Below are positions 1-10,623 of a stretch of DNA of 64,000 nt, in pieces. The notes beneath the pieces are model-generated. The model searched no databases. It was not told the origin of the DNA and saw only the letters and a list, made by a program, of their open reading frames with translations. Every line of letters begins with the position of its first letter. Position 1 is the stretch's first letter. A program made the translations under genes and the position numbers. This DNA comes from Phlyctochytrium arcticum (taxonomy: Eukaryota > Chytridiomycota > Chytridiomycetes > Chytridiales > Chytridiaceae), in NCBI GenBank assembly GCA_025602905.1, contig JAHLKI010000010.1:1-64000 (forward strand), in the 5' to 3' direction.

Positions 1-4
1 GCTA

Positions 5-105
5 AGTAGTATAGGGTGGCCGACGGATTACCCGCATTTTTAACCATAGAGCCGCAATCGAACCAATTAAGCTCAAAAGGGTTAAATTACGGGCATGTGA
101 GCACC
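5..105 (+). repeat. Left terminal inverted repeat of the Polinton
   Basis: The first 38 bases match the reverse complement of the right end (37596-37633) almost perfectly. Identity then falls but continues through the shared words GAGCCGCAATCGA and CTCAAAAGGGTTA. Bases 1-4 (GCTA) are the visible part of the target duplication. Confidence 0.88.
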
Positions 106-551
106 GTCATGAGTCCTCTGTGGTTTTCGACAGAAAACTCCGTCTCCCCCCCCCCTGACGAAACCGTCCAAATCCGGACTAATTACACACGCGCGCCTCC
201 CAGCGCCTCCTCCGCCCGCTTCTCCAGCTTCTCCTTTCCCAATCCGGGACCGTCCAAATCCGGACTAATTACACATGCGCGCCTCCTTTCCCAATCCTAC
301 GAAAATGCCTGTTGAATTCCGAATTTTAAGACAGCGAGAGAGCAAGCAGTAACGACCGCTGATTGGCTCCGCTTAACTGTGCCGCTATCCGCGCTTAACT
401 CCGCCACCGGCTTCTGATTGGCCGCGCTTAACTCGGACGCGCTTAACTAAACCCGTATGTATGGGCATCCTGCCAACCTTTTGCGATCGCCGCCGACTAG
501 CTGGTCGGAAGCTCAACCACCATTTTCGCCACCAATAGTATCTCTCGTCCC
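106..551. other. Polinton subterminal region without a recognised gene
   Basis: This holds a short direct repeat (GACCGTCCAAATCCGGACTAA-like words at 163-184 and 247-270) and a run of GCTTAACT motifs between 368 and 450. I see no convincing coding sequence. It may include the promoter of the cargo gene that follows. Confidence 0.5.
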
Positions 552-1006
552 ATGACTGGAAGTCGCAGCGCGCGCGGCAGTACCTCAACCGCCAGCAGTA
601 GCAGGACGGGCCTGGCTCCGCTCACGCCTCTGTGTAAGGACAAGCTCGTCTGCCCAAGTAAGTTTGCTTTCAAGTCAAGCTATGAAAGAATACCAATTGT
701 CTGCTTTTCAGCCTACTGGGAATCCACGCCAATGTCTGACAGGAACATAAATGATTATGCTCTTGCTTTTATAAACAAGGATCCCTTCCGCGTATCGAAT
801 CCTTTGGAAGTGCGTCGCCAATACTGTTCGGATCTCACGACACTGTCAGATGGACTGGCGTTCAGATCCCATCGCGTAAAGGCCGGTGCGCTTGCACTGA
901 AGGTGATGTGCTCTTTTGCACGGCACTCTGCACGCGGGAACGTGTCAAGTCTATTGTTAAATTGAGGAAGAGAGTGCTTTCATAGTTGTCAAATCTGACA
1001 ACCTGC

Positions 1007-1222
1007 TTCCCGCGTTTTCCCCCTCGTGGATCATGTAGATTGTCGGCGGCTTACAGAGTTCCCGGTGATTATTGGGAAAGATAGCTCGGAATAGATCTGG
1101 CTATTGGCAGGAAAGCTTTCTCTTCCATCAAGCACATTCCCAAGTGAAATTCCCGCGTCGTCCCCCTCGTGGATCACGTAGATTGCCGGCGGCTCGCGGA
1201 GCTCCTGGTGATCATTGGGAAG
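1007..1222. repeat. Diverged tandem duplication in the cargo gene
   Basis: Two copies of an approximately 70-bp block, offset by about 143 bp, share the words CCCCCTCGTGGATCA, GTAGATTG and CGGCGGCT. They lie in a probable intron or untranslated stretch between exon-like blocks. Confidence 0.6.
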
Positions 1223-1759
1223 AGAGTCCGTTGGCATTGTTGCGTTCCATTTAACCAACAAACTGACATTTTCCATCCTTTTTGCTTTGTAGGCCCAGGA
1301 CGAAGCCTACATTTCATCTCTGACCGAGTTCATGAAAACGCCAGAATTCTCAGAGTTAATTGAGGTCATGAGGACGAAGAAGAGCCGTGTGATTTTGAAT
1401 AAACAAGTAGCTTAGACATTTGCTCTGAAGAGATCCTTCACCAACTTACGTGCGACAGCTCACAGATCTTGAGGTGGAGGGACAGATCCACCAGAATCTC
1501 AAGCGAAGAGTGAGACAGTCAGACAATGATGATGATGCTGATGATGATGACGCTTCAGGGATTTGCAGTCCGGTGAGCTGAACCACCGCCCACTCTCTCG
1601 TCTCCCATTTTTGCCAATTAGAGCAGACTTCACAGATTAGCGCACGCAAACGAAGACAAGCGTTAGAAAAGGACGCGTCCACATCGGAGTGGGTGGAAAA
1701 ACACACCGGTATAGTCAATAGGAAAATTTCACTGCTGTTTAACACTCATGAAACATGTG

Positions 1760-1764
1760 CAGAC
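1760..1764. repeat. Left target-site duplication of the nested element (CAGAC)
   Basis: CAGAC stands directly outside the left palindrome and is repeated directly outside the right one at 24524-24528. Removing the element with one copy restores an uninterrupted reading frame in the cargo gene, which supports a true insertion duplication. Confidence 0.88.
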
Positions 1765-1815
1765 TGTGACAGTGCATGGTATATTCCATTATGGAATATA
1801 CCATGCACTGTCACA
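1765..1815. repeat. 51-bp perfect palindrome at the left tip
   Basis: A 25-bp stem (starting TGTGACAGTGCATGG) is followed by a single central T at 1790 and then by its exact reverse complement. The palindrome itself starts with TG and ends with CA. The copy at the right tip is the same with a central A, as expected for inverted ends. Such a sequence could form a hairpin telomere, a resolution site or an integrase/Rep recognition site. Confidence 0.95.
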
Positions 1816-2259
1816 GGGGGTTATTTGGTCTATGTGTAACCCCTCTATACAGGTTATTATCCCACCGTATAACCCCTCTAATTGCCCAATATTACCTCCT
1901 ACATGTCTAACCCCCGAACGGGGCTTACACCGGATTACACAGGATTAAAATAATCCTCTCCATAATCCGACCATCGAGTCAACCCTCCTAAACCGAATCA
2001 TCTCGCTCCATTATTCATCGAGTGCCGCCCCTGGCTCCGCCACCAAGGGAATTCCATTTTAAAAAGTTTATTCATGTATTCACATACTACTATATTAGTA
2101 TACTACTATCCTACTATCCCACTATCCTACAGTGTTCTCTTCAGGACCAAGATCATCAAGAGTATCAAGATGTGCAGGATCATCAGTTTTACCCCCTTCT
2201 TCAAAACTCACAAATTTTTCTAGATTTTATGGACTTGGCCAAAATTGCCCAAATTTCAC

Positions 2260-3230
2260 CAAAGTTTGGATATAGTACCAAACTTCCCACATTTCCTTCT
2301 TATGCGCTCTCTATCATTCATTCTCGGTTTTTCTGGATACTTTACCTCTGCAGTGTGTGTAGAAGCAAAATATCAAATTATCTGTCGAATGCCAAATTTC
2401 ATCGACTTCGTCATTGTGCAAAACTGACATTAGGATACGACAATGCCGCTTTTGCACAATGACGAAGTCGATGTTGCGTTGATGGAAATGGATGAGAAAT
2501 GAAAAGACGCTCCACAGCACCTCTCCATTCATGTACCATTTCAAAAGCCATTTTTTTTCATGTAGAGTGCTTTCTTGGAACTCAATGGAAATCTGCCAAA
2601 TATAACTGTGTCCAAAAACATTCACAACTTTTTCAGCAGGGGGCAATTTTGATACTCCCAACAATCGTGATGATCTTGCCCTTTACGAAAGGGCACAAAG
2701 CCCTTGAAAGCAGGGGGTATTTTCATTGATCTCCACATTATCAAGACTCTCAAGATCATCAATTTTACCCCCTCCCTCAAATGTCCCACATTTTCCAGAA
2801 ATGTACCAAACTTTCCACATTTCCACCTTATACAATCTCCATCATTCTCTTCCGGCTTTTCCGGAAATTTCACATCTACAGTGTATGTAGAAACAAAATA
2901 TCATGTAATCTGTTGAATGCAGAATTTTATCGAGTTCAGTATTCTGCAAATCTGACATTAGGATACGACAATGCCACGTTTGCATAGTACTGAAGTCGAT
3001 GTTGCATTGATGGGAATGGATGAGAAGTAAAAAGACGCTCCGTAGCACCTCTTCATTAGTGAAGAATTCTGAATGTCAGTTTTTTCATGTAGACTGTGTT
3101 CGTTAGAAAACATGGTAAAACAGGGAGATCTCCTGAATATAATTTTGGCCAAAACATTCACAGATTTCAAGAAGGGGGCAATATGAATACTCCTGACAAT
3201 CTTGGTGATCTTGCCCTTGAAAGCAGGGGG
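2260..3230. repeat. Two diverged ~528-bp tandem units
   Basis: The units align over most of their length: GTACCAAACTT near 2275 and 2805, the motif CTGACATTAGGATACGACAA at 2424 and 2952, and AAAAGACGCTCC at about 2502 and 3030. Divergence between the units is far greater than between the two arms, so this duplication is older than the arm duplication. Confidence 0.75.
2400..2473. repeat. Perfect 24-bp stem-loop with conserved 26-nt loop
   Basis: Positions 2400-2423 (CATCGACTTCGTCATTG...) are the exact reverse complement of 2450-2473. The loop (2424-2449) holds CTGACATTAGGATACGACAA. In the second tandem unit the loop is conserved but the stem has several mismatches. It is a candidate origin, packaging or recombination site. 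The function is inferred from structure only. Confidence 0.85.
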
Positions 3231-3292
3231 GTATTATCATTGATCTCCAGATGGGGGTATTATCGTTAATCTCCAGATGGGGGTATTATCAT
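3227..3292. repeat. Tandem 26-bp repeats (GGGGGTATTATC...)
   Basis: Two full copies at 3227-3252 and 3253-3278 are followed by a partial third. Related words occur at 2706-2740. The mirror copies are in the right arm near 22968-23035. Confidence 0.85.
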
Positions 3293-3794
3293 CTCTTTGT
3301 CTTTGCCCAATCGATATGAATTGCATATTGATCTGTGAGTAGAAAGACCTATCGATCTGTCGGCACCTTTAGAATGTGCTGAATATATTGTCAGCAAATT
3401 CTAGCCTTTCAAAAATGCAACAAATGCGACACATTTCTACAAAACCCACCAAATAACCACTTAAACTGTACAAAATGCGGCATTTTTTAGGGGTTCCTCA
3501 TTTCTAGCAATACCTAGCCGTCTTACCACCCATTTTCAGTCCTTTTTCTCAGCCATTTTAAATTTTAAATTCTTTTTTTAATTTTTCTTTCTATGTGGAA
3601 AATGTCCCTAAAATAGAGGCTATACCGGCTAGGTTTTTGCTCTACATAAATTTCTCTTCAATTGAAGAACTTATTAAAATATGTTACTACATCCATCGAG
3701 TGCAAAAAACCTAGCCACCCTTTTGACTAGGACTAGCCCTATTCTCTGCTAGATTTTCACAAAAGTAATGTCTTTCTACATACTTATTCTTTTT

Positions 3795-6304
3795 TTACAC
3801 ATTATTGTTCAATTGTCCTGTGTATCCTGCATAAGAGGTACTTGACATATTCTCTTTCTTTTGCCCCCAATGATCTCGAAGTTGTTTCTTATCCACATGT
3901 TCATATTCTTCATCATCATCTGCTGCTAATTCCCAATCATTTACTAATCTTGCTCCTACCCATCCTCGTACATTCTTTCCAGCGCGATATACCTGTCGAC
4001 GGGGATTTGATGGTGGGAACATTTGATCCATCATTTCATATAAATGTCGAACTAAAGCAGGAGTTTTTGTGATCCCTTGTGACTGGCAAAAGTTGGCAAA
4101 TGCATTATCTGCATTTGCTGTCGTAAGAACAACTTTATCATCGGTGGCAGTTGACACAGAAGCATTTACAAATCGTAGAGGTATGTTCTGTGATTCTTCA
4201 TATCTCTTAACTGTATCCTTGATGATTTGTGGTTGAACCGCTCGACCAACTCCCTCCTGTTTGTAACTTGTAGTGTATGTTTTAATCAATAATGCTAAGA
4301 AAGTGTCGGCACATTGTAGCAACTTTGCCTCGAATCCATCAATGATTTTTTTTTCATTTGGAAGTTTAGGATAATCAGTAAAGGAACACTCAAAAGGAAT
4401 AATAACAACTTTTCTCCAGAAACCTGCAAGTCATTTACAGCAATAAACACTTTTGCCATCAAGTCAATGACAACTTGATCCTTGAACAAGCCTCGACCAC
4501 TTGTTTGATCCCCACCAGCAACCATCTTGAGGAATTCTGTAAATAATACCTTATCTTCCAATTCAGTCAAGAATGCCCCCCGCTTGTGAATAAGTGATAC
4601 TAAACTTGGTGATGCAGCCTGTGCATTAACATTAGGTTTTGTAACTTGAGCAGATGAAATTGTTGCCCCATAATCGCCCAATGCCTTTTTTAGTAACTTG
4701 ATTAATAGGGATTTGCCATTTGCTCCAGGACCCAGGAAGAAGTAAAAAAATTGATCCTTAGTATATCCATCAAGTGAAGATGACATTGCTTTGAGCAAAA
4801 AGTGCTGGAGTGCTGCTCGATCAAGCATAATATCACTGAGAAAGCCTTCTACAATCTGTCGTTTTTCTAATGGATGTTCATCATAAGGTAGAAATTTTAA
4901 CCAAGTGGATAGTTTAGAATAATCTTCAGGAATTGCCTCTCTGAAAACATGTTCATCAAGATTGTAAACCCCGTTAGTACAATGCAGCAGATGTCGATTT
5001 TTGTTAAAAAGGACATCCTTTCGGCCATCTCTCACCAACTCAAACAGGGCTGATAGATGGTCATTTTTCGGGCGAGTCATTGAAAGTGAATATGCAAGTT
5101 TCCCAGCAGCACTTGCTCGCTTCTCCCATATCTCATCCTTATCAATCAAATTATAACAAATAGAATGAAGTTCATTTGCCATTTTGACATACTTATCCAT
5201 CAAGGGTCGTAAAATGACATTCCGAAATTCTTCTCTCCAGATACCTGTATCTTTTTCAAACACCAACCATTGATTTGGTTGATTGGTAGCAAGAACTGAA
5301 TTGTAAAGATCACCATGTATGGTTTCGGATACGGCTCGATTGGTAATATCCATAGTTTCAACAAGTTTTTTGACTGGCATTTGGCAATCATCCCACATCT
5401 TCAAATAATCAATGTCAATAACACGATTGAATCCATTTCCTGGACGACACACAAAGCGCAAGTTACCATGATGACGAACAAGGAAAGGATGGTTTGTATT
5501 CTTAACATGTTCACGTTGACAAATCTTACAATAGTAAGGTGCGGTAGCAGTGATAATGTACATATTGTGCATATTGGGCTGGGGGGAGATCCGAAAGCAA
5601 TCTTGCCAATACTCACTTTCTTTTAGCAATGAGATATCACTACTGACAAGTGCATCATTGGCTGAAGGATTGCTAGTAAAGTATTGTGCAGCGAAATGCT
5701 GCGGGGCTTTCTTCATGGTATCAAGGATATTACCAAGTATCCAGTTTGGAAAGGGTGCCATAGGCGTTTTAAACCCATCTGGATTATCCCATTTGTATCG
5801 TTGACTTCCTTTTATCGAAGGAGGGCACATTACATATCCACCTTTTTTTCGAACATCTACTGCAATCAAACGTCCATTTAGACTCATACACGATGTCCAA
5901 TTCTTCAACGTCTCTTCTCCTTCTTTTCCAGTTAATGAGAAATAGTAATGTTTGCCTCCACTTGGTGTAGAAACTGATAAAGTGGGTGGTAGTTGTTCAT
6001 TTTGTTCGATAAGTGTCTGAAAGTCAAGCATACCATGGTTTGTAGAGTATATTTTCTTATTGCCTCGAATAGCCGGTGGTTTGGCATCCACATCAACTAC
6101 AATGTACTCCTCCGAGACTAATAAGCCAATATTACAGTTTGTTTCCCAAACTTCTCTCTTTGGAAAATCTCGCTCGAATTGATAATTGTTGCCAGACCAT
6201 TTACCTAAAGGGCGCTTGGTAATGGCGGAGGCAGGAATGGGAACGAAAGCAGGATTGGCAATTCGCATCTTCTTTGCAGTTTTAAAAAGTTCTGTTTGTA
6301 CCAT
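3795..6304 (-). pseudogene. Primase-SF3 helicase (D5-like), left-arm copy, frame-disrupted
   Basis: This copy has the same translation as the right-arm copy at 19955-22464, where domains are described. The ATG at 6304-6302 lies downstream of a TATA-like TATATATA at about 6401-6408, and the open frame upstream has no ATG. The frame runs to 4295 and ends shortly after the SF3 motif C (IAVND). The rest of the protein is read in another frame down to 3795, with no shared start codon. The same disruption is in both copies, so it predates the copying of the arms or the arms have been homogenised since. Confidence 0.85.
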
Positions 6305-6441
6305 TTCAATGTTGTAGTAAAATGTTGTCCTACTTGTATGGGACACAATATCTTTAAATAGAAAGAAACGCACATCAGTATAACAGATTTTCGATGCGTA
6401 TATATAAGGAAACAAAGAGGACCGTAATACAATCTTATACA
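6305..6441. promoter_or_regulatory. Divergent promoter between primase and helix-turn-helix genes (left)
   Basis: The interval of about 137 bp contains TATATATA read on both strands and separates the leftward primase ATG (6304) from the rightward ATG at 6442. The identical interval is intact in the right arm (19818-19954). Confidence 0.55.
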
Positions 6442-6564
6442 ATGCCTGCCTCAATTTACGACTATGTAGCAATTGTCCATTTCTTAGGGGAACAAAGAAC
6501 TATTACAGCATCGAGCATTCGTGAACTAGCAAAGACTCTTGGCATTTCTCATGTTACTGCTTGA
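6442..6564 (+). pseudogene. Truncated helix-turn-helix gene at the inner end of the left arm
   Basis: The first 40 codons match the complete right-arm gene (complement of 19614-19817). The arm homology then stops at 6561, and a TGA follows by chance at 6562-6564. The break falls within the predicted helix-turn-helix, just before its last helix, so this copy should be inactive. It marks the exact junction between viral-type arm and chromosome-like core. Confidence 0.88.
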
Positions 6565-6816
6565 AGCTAATCAACTCACTCTCTCCCGCTGATAGAACAG
6601 ATGATCCCAATTTGGTAGCCGGAGCGAAACATTCGAAAGGACTTTGTATCGATCCCTAAAATTGTTTCCCTCACGGTGCTTGTTTCAAAGCGCTCTCCTC
6701 AACACTATACCGGTTCCTTTTGTTCCATGGCTCTTCTAAACCTTTTATCAATTCAGACTTGACAGAATCTTTCCGAAAACTTTTTTCAGAACATTGTTCT
6801 TTTGCATTCCCCAAAT

Positions 6817-8828
6817 CTATTGATCGGATTTAGGTGTCTTTTTGGGGGTGCTTCCAGGTGCTGGCACGGCGGCGGGAGCGGGCCAAGATCTTCTCTTGAG
6901 TACAAGTGGAATACGCTTTCCGCGAATCCCCACTGGCCTGGGGAATCGCAGATTACACTTGTTAGCGAGGAGTGCTTCGTCAAGCAGGTGCTCGGCATGG
7001 CGGACTGCTTCATGTGAGCGGATCATTGCGTGCTTTTTAAGAACGACGGTTACTCCACGGATAGCCCATAATGCCAGCAATATATCAACTCACCCGGCAA
7101 ATCAAGAATTTCTCGGCCATCTCCAGGCCGCTTTCCAAGTCGCCGGCTGGTAGAGAGACATTGGCCCACTCTTGAAAAGCGTACAATTCGCTTCCAATGT
7201 TAAACAGCACTCGGAAGTGCAAAATGCCGTTTGCCGCCTGATAATACGGGCAGCAGACCACTGACAGCATTTCGTCCAGGATGGGACGAATGTTGATAGT
7301 ACTGCCGGCTGTGCGGGCAACGACTGCTGACTTCAAACTTCGTATCTGGGAGATGGAACACTGCGAATGCGCTTCAGCTCTTGCAAAAATAGGAGCACTC
7401 GAGGTGTGGTACACCTACCTTTAAACCAGCGATAAAGTCGCTCTTTGTCAATGCTCGGCGGCTGCTTTCACCCGATCCAAATTCTCGTCCATCGATGATG
7501 TGCAGATAGTCGACATGCTTACCAGTAGAGGAGGACTGTCGCCGCTTCTTGTCGTCGCTGTCCGCCTTGGACTCGCCATCCCCATAGCGAAGTGAGACAT
7601 TATCCATCATCGCGAAAGGTAGGATCCGGTACGCGTCAGTGGTGCGCTCGGTCGGCTTCAACGGTTCCCAGCGAATCCGATCAAGCAAGAACAAATTGGA
7701 GAGGATCCAAAAAGTTTCCTTGTCGTCGGGGTCAATCGACTGGATTTGCTCTCTCAGCGCCCGGACTTGCTCGATGGCCATATCTTCCTCGTCGTCTTCT
7801 ACTTCGCCAATGATTATCTCAAATTTGGCAAGGTATGCTTGTAAAAGTTCCACGATTTTCGGGATTCCTCCCCAAACCATGGCCTTCTGAATGTCCTCAA
7901 GGCGAATCGGGTGAATTCCGCTTCGAGGGTCGCACGTAGAATTGATGCTTTTCGTCACTTCCAGGAGTGCGACGGCACTGGGTGAAATTCTCTTCGTAGC
8001 GTCCTTCAGCAGCTCGTTCACGTGATCGTGAAGTTTGCTGATAGTCTCCGAAGGTAAGAAAGTCTCGCCTCGCTCATTCTCTGGCAAGGGTCCTCCGCTG
8101 TCTGTTGAACGCAAGTCGATTGCCCCCCAGTAGATACTTGATAACGCTTTGTCCTCCGAACTGGACGAGCGAATTTCATGGATTTGGTGAATGACTCTGC
8201 TGAATTCGCCAAAATCGGAGTCAATCGCCTCGAGGACTATGGGGAGTGGAGTCTCCTCCTCTTCGGCAACTGTCAGAAAGAAACAGATCCGAGATAAGGA
8301 CGTGAGACGTTGGTTGGAGTGATCTATCTTACCCTCATCCTCGGGGCTCTCAGGGATCGCGTGACTGTCTCCTGCTTCTGGGTGTTCGCTTTCTACTATT
8401 AAAATATTAACATTCTGTGAATGGGACACACAAGAGAAGATCCTTATCTTACCTTCATCCTCGGGGCTCCTAGGGATTGCGTGATTGTCTCCTGCTTCTG
8501 GGTGTTCGCTTTCTACTACTAGAGTATTAGCATTTTGTGAATGAGGCACACAAGAGAAGAGGGTCGTTAGGCTAAAGAGGGATACTTCCTTACCGTTTTC
8601 GTTGTGAACAATCAATTTAGAGTTTCGATTCACTGCCTTTTCATCGCTTTTCCGACGCTTTGCTGCTTGCACGAAGGACGCTGCTGCTGCTGCAACAACT
8701 TCTGCACCCCCCAAATCTATGTCGACTTGTATGGCTTCAGTTGCTACCCTGGCGAGTTTTTTCTTGTTTGTGAGGGTAAAGTATCGAACCCAGCGTGAAT
8801 CTTGGTCCAGCTTTGAATGGAATGTCAT
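6817..8828 (-). CDS. Unrecognised spliced gene, possible PD-(D/E)XK-like cargo protein
   Basis: A long frame starts at ATG 8828 and continues through several GT-AG introns to about 7414, then through exons at about 7376-7085 and possibly 7045-6817. The middle is acidic and rich in Ser/Glu. Near the C-terminal third there is an HVDYLHIIDGREFGSGESS-like segment. Its Asp, Glu and Glu spacing recalls the degenerate PD-(D/E)XK domains of some fungal protein families, but this is weak. Two short exons (about 8463-8524 and 8339-8402) are near-duplicates of each other. The final splice is not resolved. It lies in the GC-richer core, so it looks like captured chromosomal sequence. Confidence 0.5.
8339..8530 (-). 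repeat. Tandem exon duplication inside the unrecognised gene
   Basis: Two exons of about 64 bp both encode the word ESEHPEAGD(N/S)HAIP. Each is preceded by a related intron end containing CTTCTCTTGTGTG. The duplicated unit is therefore exon plus flanking intron, offset by about 122 bp. Confidence 0.8.
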
Positions 8829-10096
8829 TAGTTATTCGGAAAAAGAAAAAGGTCGGTAAAATACATCCAGGGATTCCGAGAGGCTCTTCGCCCTCTCCAA
8901 AATCCGTTTACAATTCCTTTTATATGGGCTTTTTCTTCCTGTGCCCTGTTGCAGATATTCAACAACCTCTTTTAAAGCCGCTGACAGGGTTTTCCTGGCA
9001 CGATTTTCCTCAGAGGAGTGGTATCTAAAATATTTGGCAAAATTCGCTGGAACAAACGTTTCGCTTGTTATCCGCTCAACAATGTACTTGGCCTCAGCAG
9101 AGCTACAGAGAGCGAGCAGTTAGTCCAACTGGATGATACACAGAGGGGGACCTGTAAATCCATCCAATCTTCCAAATGCTGGTTCGACGGTGAAGCGTGC
9201 TGCTGCGTCATCCATTCATGATACGGTGCAACTTTCCTTGGAGCGATCTCGGACCAAGCTGCACCCATGAGGAATCCACCTACTAAGCTTCTGCATCTTT
9301 TCGCCCATAGGACGCCGTCGACCCCCGACGTCCAGATGCCAAGTGGTATCGCGCACGAGGACTTACAGAAGGATACCCGGGCCGGAATCGCGATTCACAA
9401 CTCTTCCGAGACAATTGGCAACCACTTTGGAACTGAGTGAACGGTGAAGCGTGCTGCTGCGTCATCCATTCATGATACGGTGCAACTTTCCTTGGAGCGA
9501 TCTCGGAGCAAGCTGCACCCATGAGGAATCCACCTACTAAGCTTCTGCATCTTTTCGTCTCAAGGACGCCGTTGCACCCCACAAGACCCAACTGCCAAGT
9601 GGTACCGCGCACAAGGACTTACAGAGGGGGCTCGCGTCTCCGCAGGGTTGGAACTTAGGTTGGTAAGATGGCCAGTTGCACTTCTACTCACCGGGAACCT
9701 GTCATAGCGAAGGGGAAGGATTGCAGTATAGGCTCGTTGGAAAAAGATTGGCAAAGGTGAAGGATTGTAGTATAGAGGCTCGTTAAAAAACGATTGGCGA
9801 AAGTAGGTGACAAGGACGCGGCGACGCGTCGATCTAGATCGGTAGATCCACCATTGGTCCATTGCCATGCCGACCACTCATCATTGGTGACTCATACTGA
9901 AGTTCAGAAGAATTGAAAATGAAACAGGCTATATTAGGACAGATTGCTCTTTCTCAAGGGTTAGTGTTAGTAATGGGGACGGAGATTGGGGAGGGGGACG
10001 ACTGAGAATCTTAGCTGAGAATCCTATTTTGTCATCTTTTTGTATTGTTTTTCTTTTTAAATCGAATAGAACTACCGCTGAGAATCGCCAAAACCA
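8829..10096. other. Gene-poor stretch with internal direct repeats
   Basis: No gene is supported here. A 117-bp near-perfect block occurs at 9187-9303 and again at 9441-9557, and weaker similarity continues about 70 bp beyond each copy. A smaller repeated word (GAAGGATTG.AGTATAG) occurs near 9715 and 9760. Confidence 0.6.
9187..9557. repeat. Direct repeat pair, 117-bp units 254 bp apart
   Basis: Units 9187-9303 and 9441-9557 start ACGGTGAAGCGTGCTGC and end CTGCATCTTTTCG with very few differences. Confidence 0.88.
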
Positions 10097-10447
10097 TTGC
10101 CAGAACAACTGCTAAAAATCGCTCGCGGAACCGTGTGCGCACCCATAGCGCGCACTCGAAAGAGCAATCTTACCACGTATTATGTGACATTGCGTGATTC
10201 GAAGAAGAGAAGACTGCCACCAGTCGACCGAAAAATAGGTCATCAAGCAACGATTTTGGACTTGGTTGAGGGAATGCCGGTTCAATTTACTCGCAACATG
10301 GCAGGAAACAAAATAGTCAATGTCACGTTGGGAATCATTGTCAAAATCGAAAGCCCATCCAATGTTATGACGGAACGTACTATGGATGGCACCGCTTTTC
10401 AAGAATGCTCCAAAATGCCGAGCAAAGTTTACGTTCAACTACTGTAG
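10097..10447 (+). pseudogene. Possible remnant of a PIF1-like helicase C-terminus
   Basis: An open frame of about 116 codons has no ATG at its start. Its segment GMPVQFTRNMAG...VNVTLGIIVKI resembles the C-terminal 'GxPVMLTRN...VNGTLGxV' signature of PIF1/RecD-like helicases. Nothing of the Walker motifs is present. I treat it as a fragment at most. Confidence 0.25.
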
Positions 10448-10623
10448 ACCAGAGAACATGCGTTGTCAACGCGTCTCAGTGCGCGTTGCGCGTTTCCAGA
10501 ATCGCACCAGATGCTAGGCAGAAGGCCGCAGAACTTTGGGACGCTCTGGCTTCTTACAAGTTTGGAGAATTGAACTTCAGAATATGGTAGGCAGCCCAAA
10601 CCACATGTATAGACGCAAATCAG

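Larger units (their letters stand above)
552..1764 (+). pseudogene. Cargo gene, 5' part (PD-(D/E)XK-like protein), split by the nested element
   Basis: Several exon-like blocks lie here: 732-900 (ATG at 732), about 1292-1400, about 1455-1569, and 1621-1764 with an acidic Asp run near 1527-1550. A good intron runs from GTGAGC (about 1570) to TTAG (about 1620). The last block is open to the insertion point. Its frame continues at 24529 after the nested element and one copy of its 5-bp duplication are removed, so this is one exon split in two. The upstream exon structure is uncertain. The gene is intron-containing and fungal in style, unlike the intronless viral-type genes of the Polinton, so it is probably captured cargo. 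The nuclease-like domain lies in the 3' part (24529-26214). Confidence 0.6.
1816..3794. other. Left-arm non-coding repeat and stem-loop region
   Basis: No protein gene is apparent. In order from the tip there are TAACCCC-rich sequence (1830-1920), TACTATCC-like short repeats (2085-2135), two diverged tandem units about 528 bp apart (roughly 2260-3230) that each contain a stem-loop, three copies of a 26-bp repeat (3227-3292), and a stretch with several CTAGCC/GGCTAG words (3515-3760). The layout resembles the repeat-rich ends of linear viral or plasmid genomes. Confidence 0.6.
1765..6561. repeat. Left inverted arm of the composite element
   Basis: This is the reverse complement of 19698-24523. 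I see two length differences, both in non-coding sequence: the right arm has an extra 11-bp tandem copy near 24340 and an extra block of about 19 bp near 23450. The primase reading frames have the same length and the same translation. The match stops abruptly at 6561, inside the helix-turn-helix gene, which is complete only in the right arm. Confidence 0.95.

Noticed and set aside
1830..1920. TAACCCC-rich sequence near the tip as a captured telomere
   Set aside because: Copies are irregular and not in tandem; no true telomeric array.
2022..2462. Open frame of 146 codons in the left-arm repeat region
   Set aside because: It crosses the stem-loop and simple repeats, lacks domains and is contradicted by overlapping frames on both strands.
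1765..6561. Reading the two arms as insertion-sequence copies flanking a composite transposon
   Set aside because: Each arm has only one recognisable end; the inner ends are truncated inside genes at different points.
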